Positions 1 to 11,926 of a DNA stretch of 64,000 nucleotides are shown here, piece by piece. The DNA comes from Combretum micranthum (lineage: Eukaryota; Streptophyta; Magnoliopsida; Myrtales; Combretaceae). Below the pieces are notes generated by a model, which did not search any database, was not told where the DNA came from, and was given only the letters and a program-made list of their open reading frames with translations. A program made the position numbers and the translations under genes. The stretch is from contig JAMXBD010000399.1 in the NCBI GenBank assembly GCA_024138025.1, positions 186,001-250,000 on the forward strand. The letters run 5' to 3'. Every line of letters starts with the position of its first letter. The stretch's first letter is position 1.

Positions 1-1309
1 TTGGTTTAGGATTAGAGTTTTTCATTTTTTTTTTCGATTTTCAGTTTCGATTTCAATTTATAGAATCAAAATTGACAATTTTGGTTAACCGTCCATATAC
101 ATATAATTTACAATATACTTATATAATTCCATTTTATTTGTTTATTTCCTTTAACTTAAATCTTTAGTTTTGATAGCTAATAATCTTTTTTATAATCATA
201 CCACATGCAAGAGTTGTAGGAAGTCCGCATTATTATACTTTTCTCTTTTCGTTCTCCCTCCATACAAGTCCTCTAAATTCATTATCTAGTTTTGTCCCTT
301 CTGACCTCATTCCGTAGATTCCTTCTCGTCTTTTCTACTTCTCTTATGTTATGCATCAACCGGTTGAATACAAGAAAGTTACTAAGCTCACAAGAAAGCA
401 TTTAGCTTTAAATTATTGTACTATTGCAATTTTAGACATGTTAATTGGGACAATTATATTTTAATTTGATAATAATTGTCTTCTTGAAGACCTTTTTGTT
501 ACTCTATGTTTGATGGTGTTATTAGTACGAATTATGTTCAAATGCACAGTTGAGATGAGAAGAAAGAAATGTGTGTACGTTTGATAATTTGAAATATGGT
601 GTTTGATTGAGATTTTGTATTTGGCTCGAGGTTGATAGCAAAAGGCAATTATAATGATCATCTTGATGGTACCGATATATATTGCCTACTCTTTTATAGG
701 TCTTATGTTATTAATTTACAATCTTTAATGTAATTACCAAACAAAATTGTCTACTTTATTTTATGGATACACTTAAAAATACCGTTAACTACAAATTTTG
801 GTTAACCATATGTTAAATGGTTAAAACAAAAAACTATAAAAAGTTAGCCAAAAAAAAAGGTTAACCGGTAATAACAAATTGGTTTCGGATCATGATATTA
901 AAAAAATCGATCATTACTTTTTTGTTCCAAAAATAGAGCCACGGACCAATTAACCGAACCATGAACATTAGTCAAAAATACAAAAATAGCTTATAAAATT
1001 GTAGGATTTTACTTTTCAAGTCTTTGGTGAAAATAGGAAAATTGTTTAATATTAAAGGTCAATTAAGGGGAAAAAGACACCAAGTATAGATAAATTACGG
1101 AGAGTGGCTAGTTTTTTTTTTTCTTTTTCATTAACAGTTTTATGGGATTTTTTTCTCTCCATGTTATTTTAATGATAGTTTTAACTCATATGTCATATTT
1201 TAATCTAACGTAATGTCATGAAAGCCACTGAACCTTCCTAAAATGTGCAATTAGCAATAAATAATTTTTCAAATAAAAATTAGATAAAATAGAGGGGATT
1301 TTTTTTAAT
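1..1309. other. AT-rich non-coding stretch, possible hAT-like remnant
   Basis: No supportable gene. Words of the GGTTAACC / AATTAACCGAACC kind recur near 84-100, 862-890 and 943-960. Such words are common in terminal regions of degenerate plant hAT-type non-autonomous elements. The left end would lie outside the window, so I cannot show a pair of terminal inverted repeats or a TSD. The rest is low-complexity A/T sequence. Confidence 0.2.
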
Positions 1310-2093
1310 ATGATAAAAAGAAGAACATATCTTCTACATCAGTTGAGAATCTCATCTTCCATCGTGGCTTCATCTCAAACTCAAAGTCAAGACCCACTTA
1401 TCTCCATCGTTGAACGCATTGCAACACCAAACAACCTTATTAACCCAAATCTCTTAGCTAATCTCGATAAACATCAGCTGAATTCGACAGGTAAACCCAT
1501 AGTTGCATTCTTTGAACTCCAATTGTTGTTCGCATTAAGCTAAGATCATCTTCTTCACACCAAACAAACACCATAATAATATCTATGCCAAGCTCAACAC
1601 CTACCATAGACTGCACTCCTATCTTCATCAAAGGACACAAATAGCCACTTTACTGTCTTTGCTGACTCTTGGCTACACAACAATCTAACTTGCAAGTCGA
1701 GTCAGTCTTCCCTTTTAACAAATACAAAACAAAACTCAAAGCTATCTCCTTCGCTAAACTAGGCCAAGAGCTCCATAGAATTACCATTGTTAACCGTGTT
1801 ACCTAATCGATTTGATGATCGGATCAAAGAATTGGACTTTGTCATCGTCATGGCTCAACGAGTTATTGTTCCAATGTTTAATTCAATCCTCAAGTAAAGA
1901 CTCAAATAACAAAAACATCACAAAAGACGAGACATGCCTGGTTCAAAGCACCATTCGCTGGAAAAAAATTACCGCAATAATTGACCGAGAAGGAGTTGTA
2001 TGTAAATACTTTCTCTATAGTCACAATGGCACAACAAGACTATTACTTCTTCTATGCCAAAGGATTAGAGCTCCCATGCTATATCCATTTTGA
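1310..2093 (+). pseudogene. possible decayed gene fragment, not recognised
   Basis: Base composition is clearly less AT-biased than the flanks, and two open stretches (1310-1543 and 1812-2093) are separated by frame changes and stops. The first encodes a serine/glutamine-rich start (SSSIVASSQTQSQDPLISIV) that looks like the N-terminal part of an organelle-targeted plant protein. I do not recognise the family; a pentatricopeptide-type protein is only a guess. No splice structure can be defended. It could equally be captured sequence in an old transposon. Confidence 0.2.
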
Positions 2094-2680
2094 GGGTTTC
2101 GAAAATTAGGGTTTGTTTGAAGTAGGTTTAGGGGGTTAAGGTTCATATTCTCATAGTCTCACCTACTTTATTTTTTCCTCTATAAATAAACTAACCTAGG
2201 TTACGTAAAAATTCTTTGTTATTTTTTTTTTTTCTCCTTTCAAAATTTAGCTTTTTCTATTTCCACATCATTTAGGGTGTAGGTTAAAAAATTATTTTTT
2301 TAATATCTGTGACACATGTTAGTGATTATAAGTTTGAAATGCCAGCAAGGATAACAAAGTTAACAAAGTTAATAGATGTAGTAAAAGCGAGTACAAAAAG
2401 TTGAAGTAGGTATTAAATTAATGAAATTAAAGTATAGACAGTTGAGATGGAAAAAATAACTTCCAATTAGCAATTTCTAAGAAGTAATTGACATGGAAGT
2501 GGATGGATTGAAATTTGGGAATGCCCGGTTATACCCTTGTAATAGTTTTTGATAATTAATATATATGTTGGTGGAAGTTGAGAAAAATAGTTATATGAAA
2601 GGAGTAGTTAGTAATTTTAAAGGATAAGGAAGTGTGGATACCAAATCCCATCCCTCCAGCTTAAATAATATAGATATTAA
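2094..2680. other. unassigned AT-rich sequence
   Basis: No gene, repeat pair or terminal signature was recognised. Short poly-T runs occur near 2222-2234 and 2296-2302. Confidence 0.3.
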
Positions 2681-3112
2681 AAATTCAATATATCACATGA
2701 ATATTTTAAATATAGATTAATTAAGAATGTACATGTTTTTAAGGTAACTTTGTGAAACTTAATGAAGGAAAATTTTTTAATTATGAAAAATGCATTTTTA
2801 GTGTATATTATATCATATTTTTGAAAAATAATTTTGAAAATCTGATATATCATATGAATATTCTAAATATAGATTAATGAAGAAGGCAATGTGGGAAGTA
2901 ACTTTGTGAATTATAAAGAAGGCAGATTCCCAAATTATGAAGAATGTATCTTTTGTGTATTGTTATACCATATTTTTGAAAAATAATTTCGAAAATATGA
3001 TATATTGTATGGATATTCTAAATATAGATAAATGAAGAAGACACAAAGGTGCCTTTATGAATTTTAAAGAAGGCAAAATTCTTGAATTATAAAGAATGCC
3101 TCTTTCACGTAC
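2681..3112 (+). repeat. 156-bp tandem repeat, about three copies
   Basis: The landmark word ATATT(C/T)TAAATATAG begins at 2701, 2858 and 3013, giving spacings of 157 and 155 bp. In each unit the same order follows: a GAAGAAGGCA-like stretch, AACTTTGTGAA, AATTATGAA(A/G)AATG, then ATACCATATTTTTGAAAAATAAT. The units are diverged by both substitutions and small indels, so the array is old. It has no coding potential. The array is too short to call a satellite, and no function is suggested. Confidence 0.7.
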
Positions 3113-3489
3113 ATCTCTTTAGCACATCACCTCCTTTTAACTCCAAAAATCCTTGTTCTCATATAAATCCAACTTGGATATGACAAAATACATGATTAAA
3201 AATCCTACTTGAGTTAGTGTCTCACTTGCTCGATTGCTTAATGACTTCGTATTCTTCTTTATTCTTTATGCTTTAACCTTATGGTTTCCATAATATTCAT
3301 TGACAAAACTTGGTGTCTCCACCAAAAACCCTACTTACCTCACATGAATGAAATCAAAATTCCACTTCAAACTTTGAAGTTGAACCTTGATGAGTTGATT
3401 TTACTCTATTTTATTTATAGGAATTTAGGCTTGATCTGATACATTTCTGGATAAATTCCTATGAATCTTGTGCTTTTATTGTCTCAATG
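3113..3489. other. unassigned AT-rich sequence
   Basis: Nothing recognisable on either strand. It joins the tandem repeat on the left to the decayed reading frame on the right. Confidence 0.3.
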
Positions 3490-5815
3490 TTGTTTTTCAG
3501 CTCCTAGAACCAAAAGAAGAAGAAGCAAAGTGTTTTGATCAGATTAAGAGTAAAACAACAACAATCGTGAAAGGCAGAACTTGGCTAAGCGCTGCAAAAA
3601 ACCCATAAGGGCCAAAATGGCAAGGCAAAATAAGGATAAATGGTCCATCGCACCCTACAACGAGCTCTCGACATGACCCTTGACTTTTGTATTGAGGTGA
3701 TCAAGCTTTAGACTTCATGATACAGCTTCTATCATGCCACAATGTCAAGCCATGGATTCAACCTATGATTGTAGCTAAACAAAAATCACATCTTTGAGTA
3801 GAAAAGCACAGCTTGGGTTTGACCTCAACATTCAAGCCCTCGACGAACTCGATTTATCCCTTAGTTGAATCTAGAGAAGAATTCAAGCTTCTTAGCAGAA
3901 AGCCATATATTAGATCAAGCCCTGACATCCAAGTAGCTCTTGAACCCTCAACCTTATGTTAGGAAAAGTGACCCTATGAGTTGGAAATTAAGACAAGCAT
4001 GTCAGAATAAAGAATGAATTTGGTTATAAAGAATTATCATGTTAAAGAATAAAATCGTCATGATTTCTATAATTGGTCCTATAAATAAACATGTATAGGC
4101 TGAGTTAGATCACTAAGATGATGATGATGATGACAATGATGACAAGCCACCTATATCATATACACATATACCATCCCCATATACATTACCAGTCCATACA
4201 CATTCCCCACCTCAGAAACATGTACCTTCACCCATACACATTTAGACCCGAGCGTAGCCACCCATTCAAGAACCAACTATTGAGTTGCTTGCTCATCCTA
4301 TAAATGAGGAGAATGAGACCATTTCTTAAAAACTACCTTCACCACAAATACAGCCTACCTCATTAGTCCAAAAACATAAAACACCTGACCCTTCCCTTTT
4401 GAAAACAGTCAAAAGAAAGGTTAGGAAATCAGCTCCATAGAGGAGGAAATTAATTATCCATGATGAGTCATCAAATGAGGGTGGTAATCCCATCTTGATG
4501 GGCAATGTTGTAACAACAGCAATACAAGAGGAGTTAGAGCCATAGTTAAGAATGTGATTGAAAATGCAAACAACACGAACAAGAAGAAGGCAATGCCATA
4601 GTCTTGGGTGGCATTGACCTTAACACTTTTCCTCTAGAAGAAGAACCAGTTACACAAATAGACCTTGCCAGCAAATGAAGATTTTTATGAGCTTGAATTT
4701 GAGACTACTGTTGTAATTGAAGAAGAAATTTTGAGAAATAGAAAAGATGAAAACTAGGTAATGGAGGAGAAAACCTATGAGACCATCTCTAGTGATATTG
4801 CCAAGTTGGTTATGGAAGTAGAAAATTCACTTTCTCCCACTTCCCAAGAAGTCTCTAGAATAATGCTAGCATAAGAAGCATAAGAGGATAGACTTGCTAA
4901 GAAGAAGCTTAGAAGAACAAAAATGGTTGCTAAGAAGAAGCCTATGATAGGAGCAAGCTCATAATTCAAGAGAAGGAGTGTAATCAAGAATTAACTCCAG
5001 TGACTATTGAGGTGGCAGTAGTAGACCTTGATGAACCAATCCGGGTCATTTTTGCAGAAGCCACCAATGAAGCTCCTGAGGAACTCCATCGGGTTAATGA
5101 ACATATGAGAAAAATGAGGGAAAGTGTGGTAGCTTTTAAGATGATGCTGGATAAAGAGCTGTGGAGAAAAATGGCATTGAAGCAATTAATGAAAATAATG
5201 GCTGAAGCCATTAAAAAAGCAGATAAACTAAAACAAATGTAGGTTGATGCTGAATTAGCCTAGAAATTGGCTACTCCCTTTGAGAAGAAGAAGCTAGAAC
5301 AAGAGAAGCAACCCAAGAGGCTAGAGAAAATAAGTAAGCAGACCTTGATAAGCCATCTCAACCAAGTACTGCTATAGATGATGATACCAAATATGATAAC
5401 AACTTCCTCCAAAGTAGTGGTGATGAAGAAAGAACCACCGATACTATCCCACTACTAACATCAAAACATGATAGATGTGCTTTTGATCTGAATCAACCAC
5501 TTGTTGAAGAATGGAAAAGAAAGGAGGAGGAAAAGAAGAGAAGATAATGGGATTTTCAAGCCATACTAGCTACTAAAATGAAGAGCTATATGGAGAATAC
5601 AAAGGGCATGATAGAGTAAGAGAAGAATGATCACCTATGTGCCTGTAAATTATAGCAGGAGCTCGAAGAAGAAGGCTATAGAGAGGTTGAAATCCAAAGA
5701 ATAGAAAAAGAAGAAAGACAAAGATAGGCTAGTACTCCTAAAGAGCCACCTAAGAGGAGGGTTAAGACTAAGAGCACACAAAGAATACTTGTGGGAAGAG
5801 TTAAAATATAAGTTA
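3490..5815 (+). pseudogene. decayed transposon-type reading frame, acidic/proline then Lys/Glu-rich
   Basis: Plus-strand sequence with many in-frame stops still shows coding-like composition. Around 4110-4300 there is an aspartate run followed by a proline-rich stretch. Around 4390-4450 there is a basic patch (VKRKVRKSAP). From about 4690 to 5810 it is dominated by Lys/Glu/Arg codons with heptad-like spacing, suggesting a coiled coil; the longest open piece is 5000-5242. This order (acidic or proline-rich, basic patch, coiled coil) resembles the extra reading frame carried by some plant LTR elements between pol and the 3' LTR, and the better preserved one at 41129-42717 in this window. No catalytic motif is visible. 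The assignment is inference from composition. Confidence 0.35.
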
Positions 5816-6235
5816 ACCAATCAAGCTCCGATATACTTATTGTTTATTGATTACACATAATGAGTGATACCTAGCTCCCATAATAACCCACATGTATATC
5901 AATTTTTATCTTTTTCTAATATCGTGTGCTCTGTTCTATAAGCACATGCATGGATATATAAAACCTAAAGGAAAACTCACTTAGCCATGGCGATCTCTTA
6001 TCAATCGAAGTAATCCTTGGAAAAGAGAAGGTCTTATTCCTCGTCACCTAGACAAAAAAAATACACGAAATGAGTATTTCATCTAAGATCTACTTAAACC
6101 ATCTAATTCTAATTTATCATTTTCATCAAAATTTGGATGGAGTGAAATTCTAATTTGAAATGGCTACAACTTGCTCATTTTAACTTGGAATTTTGCATAT
6201 TATATGTCGTTTTCTACTACTCGAAAAGATCCCGT
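5816..6235 (-). mobile_element. fragment of long gypsy-type LTR (family B), 3' part
   Basis: The reverse complement matches the 60240-60670 part of the LTR at 58037-61616 in order: GATCTTTTCGAGTAG, then GAAATTCCAAGTTAAAATGA, then the word TTTTGTCTAGGTG, then CATGCATGTGCTT, then ATAAGTATATCGGA. The left edge is at about 5816, where the Lys/Glu-rich frame ends. It may be the displaced remainder of one of the two minus-strand family-B LTR starts at 11926 and 13555, separated from them by later insertions. That link is inference. Confidence 0.6.
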
Positions 6236-6671
6236 CATGCTTATGGGTTTAGGTAATGCATGTTGTATGGTGATTGCTATTGTATGAATGCTACATTGAT
6301 AAAAGTGATAATGATTATTCTTATAAAACTTATTTGGTACATGTTAATGAATGTTTGTGTATTGCTTTGATGTGCCACAAAATTAGGATTTGTTTTTATA
6401 CCAAAATATGATATGCCTAGGATTCTTGATTCTAGATGTCTTGATGTGCCTAATTCACCAGATGCCTTGATTCACGAATTGGAACAATTTGTAATTTGGG
6501 TTTTTGATTTATGATAAAAAGAAAATGGCGTGGACGGCGTTGACAACATATATTATGCATCGAAATCAACCCAAACTATACTCTCTCTCTTGATATGACA
6601 CACAAGAAAGGTCGAATGGTTTGTTCACTATGATTACAAAGAATCGATAAGAACGGAGGAATCTTGCCGCA
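6236..6671. other. unassigned sequence between two LTR pieces
   Basis: Moderately AT-rich, no open frame of note and no recognised repeat end. A CT-run (ACTCTCTCTCTTG) occurs near 6582. It may be part of the element interrupted by the solo LTR at 6677. Confidence 0.3.
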
Positions 6672-6676
6672 ATCAA

Positions 6677-9311
6677 TGTCACATCCCGTACAGTCCCACC
6701 GTAATTATCAAAGGTTTATGATCAACTCATGGTCCATAAACATCTGATAATTACTAGGCTCACTAAATGGTACCACACTTAAAAGATATTTACAGAAATG
6801 AAAATTAAGTTTTTGGTACTTACGGGTATTATTCCAGGCATTTTCTTTAATTTTTATGGATTTCCTGCAAAAGAAGCTGTAGGGTGGTGAGCATAATTCC
6901 ACGTGCTCAGTAAGTGGAGATAAAAAGGGTAATTATAAACAATATAAGACAAATCACAATCATTGTTATTATTAGAGTGAATTTATGCAGTCAATCGGGA
7001 TACCATCCGCGTAATGTTAACCGGTTCATTACGAGATTAGAGAAATTAACCCCACTCTAATTTGGGTTTCGAGGAGTTTAACACAGATTCATTTTCCATA
7101 AAAACGGGAATGTGCAATGGACCGCTGTCCTCCCAAAACCGTTTGGACTATCCCTCAGATAGCTTGCAACCTTTATTGCGACCTCCTCTCTTGTCACTTA
7201 GTTCAATAAAGGTTAAAAGAAGAAATCCATTCTCACCTGAACGGTCGGTTTTGTGGATGCAAGGATGCAAAATGCTTATGCTATGCATGATCGTTATTAT
7301 TTTCACTTTTCTTAATAATCATTTAGGCAATCAAACAAGTATCTCACACCAATACAATAGGATAAGTAAACATCCAATATCAACCAAAATCAATCAACCA
7401 CACACACATTTTATAGCTAATTTACAAGCACAAACAATTATAATGTAAATAATCCATTTTTACAATTACCATATCAATGACCACTTACCAAAATGGGTTT
7501 TGTGGTGGAATAGATTGCTGTGGAGTTCACCTATATGAATGATTTTGATAAAAATGAATTAGTGTTATGATGCTAAATTTTGTTTAGTTGTAGTATGATT
7601 ATAAGGTTTGTTTAAGGAATGAAATCACTTTATTAAAAGATTGTAAGTTAGTAAAAGGAATTAATGAGTTTACTTTAGAAAATTTATTCTAATTTATATT
7701 GTATATGATTATAGTTTATAATTTTAAGGTTATTAGTTGCTAAGCTTTAAACTTTTATATTTAATTATTACATAAATATTTAGTAATTCCTTTATTGGGG
7801 TATGCATGTCATTATTAGAACTAGTATATTTAATAAAGTAAAGTATTAAGGTGGTTATGAATGATTTAATAAAATTTTCATAATTTCTTTATTTACTAGC
7901 TATAATTAATATTTACTAGCTATAGTTGATATTTACTAGCTATAATTGATAAATTAGTGCATATATTCAAATAAATGTGAAAAAATTTGTAAGTATAAAA
8001 AATGTTAGTATAAATATCTTGGAGTAATAATATAATATTTATTTATTTTTAGGAATCGTTTTAGGTACTTTATATTAAAAGTTCAGATTGCACTATTTCT
8101 AGTATATTCGCAGTGATAATCATGTAATTTTTAAAAATACCAAAACTTCACAAAAAATTCTGAAAATTTTATATGTTGTAACTAATATTATATTGTACTT
8201 ACTGTAAAAGTTTGGAGTCGAACGAACAAGTTTTGATGTGGCAAATATTTCTCGCCGGAGATTGGCTAGGGTTCATCGGCGCCACTACCAAACGGTGGAG
8301 TTGCCCCTCCTAGGGTTGTCAGACGGCCTTGTGGGAATTTTAGGCTCCTAACTGTGAAGTTTGGTGATTTTCTGATTTCGGGTGTGAGTTTGGTGAATTT
8401 TACAACTTCTGGGCAGTATTTATAGCGGATTTTTGGATTTTGTAAAATCGGTAGAAATTACCAGGTGTCAAAAATTTTTCATGCAAAAATTACTACGTAA
8501 TCCCTATATTTTACACGTCCATTCTGTCAGCTACAGTAATTTTTGACATTTGTTAGATATTTTTTCCGAATTTTAGACACCTAATTTATGTACATGCATA
8601 ATTATTTTGTTTTTATTTTAATGTAAAAAAAAATTTGCCATCTGTTCTCACGAATTTTCCTAATTTTTCTGATTTTTGCAGAGTCTTGATTGATGTTTAT
8701 GTCTCCATTTGTTAATTTGTTACTTTTTGAGTAAATTGTTGCTTTTTGGAATTTTCCTTCAATTTTCCAAAATTTAGAGTTCTTATGGTTTCAGAGTGAT
8801 TATGACATTCTTAGGAGCTGACAATCCTTGTCTCCTATTTTTTGGGGTTTTTATAGGGTTTTTAGAGATATTTAGGTTAATTGAGGGTATTTTAGTCTTT
8901 TTACTACTTTAATTTTGGTTTTATTTGACAAATTCAGCCAACTTTTACACTATTCATTGATTTGACTATATCTAATTTTACCTTAATTTACTTTTCATTC
9001 TTACTATTATGTAATTACTTATTTACTATTCATTTTACTATTTACTATTAACCTTGATTATTCATTATCTACCTTTGTTATTATTTATATAGTCAAAAAA
9101 TTTTGTTCATTTATTTTCATTTGAATTTTAAATTCTTATATTTCTATATAATTTCTTTTGATTTTTAGAAGGATCATATTCTTAATATTATTATTATTAT
9201 ATATATATATTTTATTCAATTCTAATTATTATCTTACTTTAGTTCATATAAACATTTACATTACTTTAGGTTAGATTTCGTATGCTATATAAATAAAAAT
9301 CGGGCATTATA
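6677..9311 (-). mobile_element. solo LTR, gypsy-type (family C), 2635 bp, TSD ATCAA
   Basis: On the minus strand the LTR runs from 9311 (TATAATGCCCG..., the expected TG apparently changed to TA) to 6677 (...GGGATGTGACA). It is flanked by ATCAA at 6672-6676 and at 9312-9316, a perfect 5-bp TSD. Inside it a minus-strand TATA box, GCTATAAATACTG, lies at about 8413-8426. The terminal GGGATGTGACA resembles the ends of other chromovirus-like LTRs in this window. There is no second LTR and no pol sequence between the TSDs, so this is a solo LTR made by LTR-LTR recombination. Open frames inside it (for example 7062-7448) are fortuitous. Confidence 0.75.
7891..7950 (+). repeat. 20-bp tandem repeat, three copies
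   Basis: Three adjacent units of ATTTACTAGCTATAATTAAT type start at 7891, 7911 and 7931 with one or two changes each. The array lies within the 6677-9311 solo LTR. Confidence 0.85.
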
Positions 9312-9316
9312 ATCAA

Positions 9317-10615
9317 TATAATTGATAAGAGAAAATTTGAGAGAACTCTCAAAGACCAAAATTTTAATATCCCAAAATCTATCTTTATAACAAGAAATGA
9401 GTTCTATATATTCTAATACAAAAGGGAAACCCAAAAGACATAAATAAACTAAAGCTGTTATAAAATTAAGGCTAGCGGCTTTGCAATTGAATTTAAAATT
9501 TTTGAATCTGGTCGGCTGCCTTCTTTTCTACGTCAGTAGCATACAGGCCTACACTGGCAGCATACATGGCAGTATACAGCTCTCTAATGCAAGATCAACT
9601 TTTACTGCTTCTTTTGCTTCACTCACTATATCTTCTCGAGTCTTCATAGCTTGATTCCCATCATTCACCTTGAGTTGAAGAAGATTTGCCCTCAAATCTA
9701 AGGGCTAGGAAATCCCCATGTCATAACTTGCATCAAAGATTAACATAACAAACTCTAAGGAATGTGAGTGTACCTACAGCAAAGAGTTAGTATAATAAGA
9801 ATAAATATTTTCCTCACAAGTGTATTTGAACTCTCTCACTTTTCTAGAAATTCTTTTATGCTCGTGTTTAAGATGTTTAGTTCTCAGCACTCCATACTTT
9901 TTTCTCATAAGTACTATTGGTCTCTCTCAATATGGGTTTTGATGATAATTCGATTAATAAGTCGGATTTGAATACCACGGTAAACCGATAAGTTCAAGAT
10001 TTGTTCGTCAAAGAACCAAAGAGAAATTCTCTCAAGAAATTATATTGAAAATTATGTTCTTGTTCATATAAACCAAGAATATATATATATAGCTACATTG
10101 AAAGAAACCTAAAAGACAAAACAAAAAGATAATTTGAAAAGTAACATAAGCTGGCAGCCCATAAAAGTAAGCTGGCGGTCTTTACAAAGGAAACAAAATT
10201 ACAAAACAAAATAGAGTTTGTATGCCGGCTATAAGCCGGTAGCTTAAATCCGTACGCTGCCGACGTAAGCCATGTAGGCCGATGACTTAATGCTTGTGTT
10301 GAACTTAGGTTATACAATGCTAACGCTTCCAAGGCTGGCCTCCTTTGAATGTAGGCCAGTGGCCTGAAATGTAGGCAGGCAGTGTACATTGTCAGCTTTG
10401 GTCAAATTTGCTTGAAACTCGTCTTGATCGTTCCTGAGTTTGCCTTGATGATATTGATCAATTTAAGCTCCTCCTTTGGGTGTTTCAAGTGAATTTCCTC
10501 ATCTTGAATGCTCTGAATCAAATCCAATGAGTGTGTCTCCTTGAATCTCTTGGTCTAGCTCGCGTAATTGGTCCATATGGTGGCATCTACAAAGGATCTA
10601 CATCCCATCTACAAG
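9317..10615 (-). mobile_element. possible miniature LTR retroelement with two diverged terminal repeats
   Basis: Two segments resemble each other in order: 9330-9610 (AGAGAACTCTCAAAG, then AAAAGACATAAAT, then CTAGCGGCTTTGCAA) and 10015-10390 (AGAAATTCTCTCAAG, then AAAAGACAAAACA, then CTGGCGGTCTTTACAA). Between them, at about 9960-9976 on the minus strand, is TGGTATTCAAATCC, which resembles the initiator-tRNA-Met primer-binding site used by copia elements. This suggests a TRIM-like element of about 1.2 kb on the minus strand. Ends and TSD could not be fixed because the left end abuts the TSD of the neighbouring solo LTR. The right segment is rich in GCCGGC palindromes. Confidence 0.3.
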
Positions 10616-10619
10616 CCTT

Positions 10620-11926
10620 TGACTCCATCATTTATCTTTCATCAAGCTTCTAGACTAGAAGTAGACTAGTCCTAAAAAGAAAAGCATGAAAAAAAATGAA
10701 ATTATGGGGTCTTAGATTGATATTAAGGCTCCCGGCTTAGATTATGGATAAGTCCATAAAGAAGAGAAAAGGAAAGGAAATTGCATGAACATAAATAAAA
10801 GTTAGGTTAGTGAGCATTAGGCTCTTAATAGATATAGATATATATATACGTAATATATATTATATATGGAGTTTGATTAGAGTAATAATAACAATATAAT
10901 AACATAAAAATGTAAAGAGATTTTTATACATGACTATGACTAAATACATGAACATAGTGTTAACTTCCATAATCACCATAGGTTTAGGAAACATACACCA
11001 TAGTCATGTTAAGTTACATGAATGAAGATAGTTTAGAACTTTTACCTAAGATTTATGGTGATGGAAGGTGGTTTGTGATGGATGAATGAAAGGAAAATCT
11101 ATGAAAAATTGTTTGAAATGGAAGGGGAGGCCTGATTTTAAAAGGAGAAGAGAGGATTTGAGAGGAAAATTTGCAAGAGTTTTGTTATGGTTTGAGAAGT
11201 ATGTAAAATATGAGAAGGAAAGGGGTATTTATAAAGTTTTGGAGTGAAAATTAGTGCGATTAAAATTAAATGAAAAAAAAATTAGATTGAGAGAGACAAA
11301 GGGGGCACCAACCATGCTTAGAAAGAGGGGAAAATTGATGTTATTTTGTAATGAAAAGTAATTAAAAAGTAAGATATGATATGTGTAAGGTAATATGAAA
11401 AAAGTAAATGTAAGAAATAGATATGGTATATTATAAGAATAGGTAGTAAGAAAAAGTAGAGATAGTGAAATAGTAATGAATAGTAGAAATAGTACCATGA
11501 ATATAGCTTAGACAATTAAAATACCAGTAATAAAGAAATATGCATAAACGGATTATATATAATTTTTTTAGTTACCAAAAAATTACAAAAGATGATATTT
11601 TTGAAATCCTTATATTGCTACAAGTCTAATGGTGTTATCGGAGTATTTTCACTATTTAACTTATTGGAACACTAATTTTAGAAATTGATCTCGTTCGGGT
11701 CCGAAACAAACTAAATTTTGGCCAAATTCTTATATTTTTAGATTTCTTATATAATTTCGAACTATAATTTGAAATTATTTCATGTTTATTGTTTTAGGTT
11801 TCACACGTAGGATTGCCGGATCTAGATTTGTTAGGCTTAACATAGAACTAGGTTGACTATAAGGTTTCGGTTTGACTTTCGGTTCTTAAGGTTTACTTAT
11901 ATTTAGCTAAAAATCTAGGGGTTACA
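10620..11926 (-). mobile_element. partial gypsy-type LTR (family B), 5' part
   Basis: On the minus strand it begins at 11926 with TGTAACCCCTAGATTTTTAG, matching the starts at 58037 and 13555. It then carries the (TACTATTCATTACTATT)-like stretch, a TATA box (TATAAATACCCC) at about 11223-11236, and the module GACTAGTC...AAGTCT near 10650-10740 that other family-B copies also have. Similarity stops at about 10620, where the CCGGC-rich sequence begins. No matching end or TSD was found, so it is truncated or interrupted. Confidence 0.6.

Noticed and set aside
11229..11515. Phe/Leu/Tyr-rich minus-strand frames resembling membrane proteins (also 12989-13180, 32878-33126)
   Set aside because: They recur at the same place of every family-B LTR, on the CTACTATTCA/TTTTCTTAC pyrimidine-rich segment, and are not conserved as proteins.
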